Assembly (NCBI GenBank): GCA_018266355.1
Contig: JAFEAP010000015.1
Location: 1-64,000, forward strand
Length of the DNA stretch: 64,000 nt
Direction: 5' to 3'
Source of the DNA: Bdellovibrionales bacterium
Lineage (GTDB): Bacteria > Bdellovibrionota > UBA1018
The position numbers and the translations under genes are program-made. The notes under the pieces are model-generated. The model was not told where the DNA came from. It saw nothing but the letters and a program-made list of their open reading frames with translations, and ran no database searches. Below, piece after piece: positions 63,558 to 64,000 of the stretch (position 1 is the first letter of the stretch; each line of letters starts with the position of its first letter).

Positions 63558-64000
63558 TTAGAACGCGAGGTAGTTGATCACGATGAGCTCGGAGTGCGCG
63601 CCCGAGTTCGACTTGAGCGAGAGGCGAACCGTGTTGCCGCCCCACTGGATCATGCGGGCCGGGATCGTGAACGAGCCCGAGCGGTTGTTGTTCGTGCCTT
63701 GGAGCTTCATGTTCGGGTAATCGACCTTTTCGCCGTTCGCGCCGACGATGTCGAAGTTCGAGCACTGGGACACGTTCTTGAAGATGACGTTCAGGTTGCC
63801 GCCGGCGACCTTCGTTTGGACGTAGCCGCCGCAAACAGTGAGGGCGCTGTACGCATTCGACGTCATGTAGGTCGTCTTCACGTTCGGGGTGTTACCCGTC
63901 GCTTGGACCTTGATGACGATCGTGTCGGCGTGCTTCGCCGAGTTCGATTGGAGCGCGATGCGGATCGTGTTCGAGCCGTAGTCGATGAGCGACATCGGGA
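63558..64000 (-). CDS. repeat-containing protein of unknown function, C-terminal part
   Basis: The 5' end lies beyond the window. About 147 residues are visible, containing two copies of one unit: PMSLIDYGSNTIRIALQSNS and PARMIQWGGNTVRLSLKSNS, followed by GAHSELIVI or AKHADTIVI. The codon just before the apparent ATG encodes the Pro that aligns with the second repeat, so that ATG is internal and the frame continues upstream. Two cysteines (TVCGGYV, SQCSNF) lie in the linker. The beta-rich repeats suggest an exported, surface-exposed or adhesin-like protein, but no signal peptide can be seen here. Confidence 0.62.
   Translation of the reverse strand, partial: PMSLIDYGSNTIRIALQSNSAKHADTIVIKVQATGNTPNVKTTYMTSNAYSALTVCGGYVQTKVAGGNLNVIFKNVSQCSNFDIVGANGEKVDYPNMKLQGTNNNRSGSFTIPARMIQWGGNTVRLSLKSNSGAHSELIVINYLAF

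Overview
The window looks like a main-chromosome segment of a GC-rich, compact, flagellated Gram-negative bacterium. The two short flagellins resemble those of Bdellovibrio, and together with many lipoproteins, a eukaryotic-type isoleucyl-tRNA synthetase and secreted metzincin-like proteases they suggest Bdellovibrionota or a close relative. This placement is inference; there is no rRNA or other marker in the window. Genes are tightly packed, and many pairs are coupled by ATGA, GTGA or TTGA start/stop overlaps. That habit helped choose several starts.

Region 1 (1-16494) is a surface-glycan locus. It opens inside a UDP-GlcNAc 4,6-dehydratase (PseB type). A coupled run follows: aldo/keto reductase, SpsF-like cytidylyltransferase, class III aminotransferase, NeuB-type synthase and a reductase. 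This looks like a nonulosonic (sialic-like) acid pathway with unusual enzymes. Five or six glycosyltransferases, a zinc-ribbon methyltransferase, an epimerase, AsnB and a membrane GT39-type enzyme complete it. ManC (24473-25858) makes GDP-mannose.

Region 2 (16527-23550) is a methionine region: a homocysteine methyltransferase/MTHFR fusion, then a four-gene chain of two unknown proteins, a RACo-type corrinoid activator and a MetH that lacks its own activation domain. An AT-rich promoter with direct repeats sits in front of the chain.

Region 3 (about 26100-34700) is a visibly AT-richer island. It has a methyltransferase and an EamA transporter on one strand, then a coupled trio (unknown protein, PilZ-like protein, class III cyclase) facing a histidine kinase. 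At its left edge lies a decayed PD-(D/E)XK nuclease gene.

Region 4 (34727-46749) holds ileS, several secreted or lipoprotein unknowns, TrmO, an SDR protein and a three-gene ABC-2 exporter.

Region 5 (46788-49611) is a ParA/ParB locus. Five perfect copies of an 18-bp palindrome lie within about 1.1 kb of parA, and a sixth with a changed centre lies about 4.6 kb upstream. They are candidate binding sites unlike canonical parS.

Region 6 (49608-58104) holds two paralogous zinc proteases flanking a fatty acid desaturase, a GNAT protein, a small RAMA-like protein, two flagellins and an SDR protein.

Region 7 (58101-64000) is a branched-chain amino-acid ABC operon (livJHMGF plus a lipoprotein) and the 3' part of a repeat-containing protein. 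A 59-nt element with compensatory base changes occurs twice, at 54598 and 63494. No tRNA, rRNA, CRISPR array, IS element or prophage was seen.
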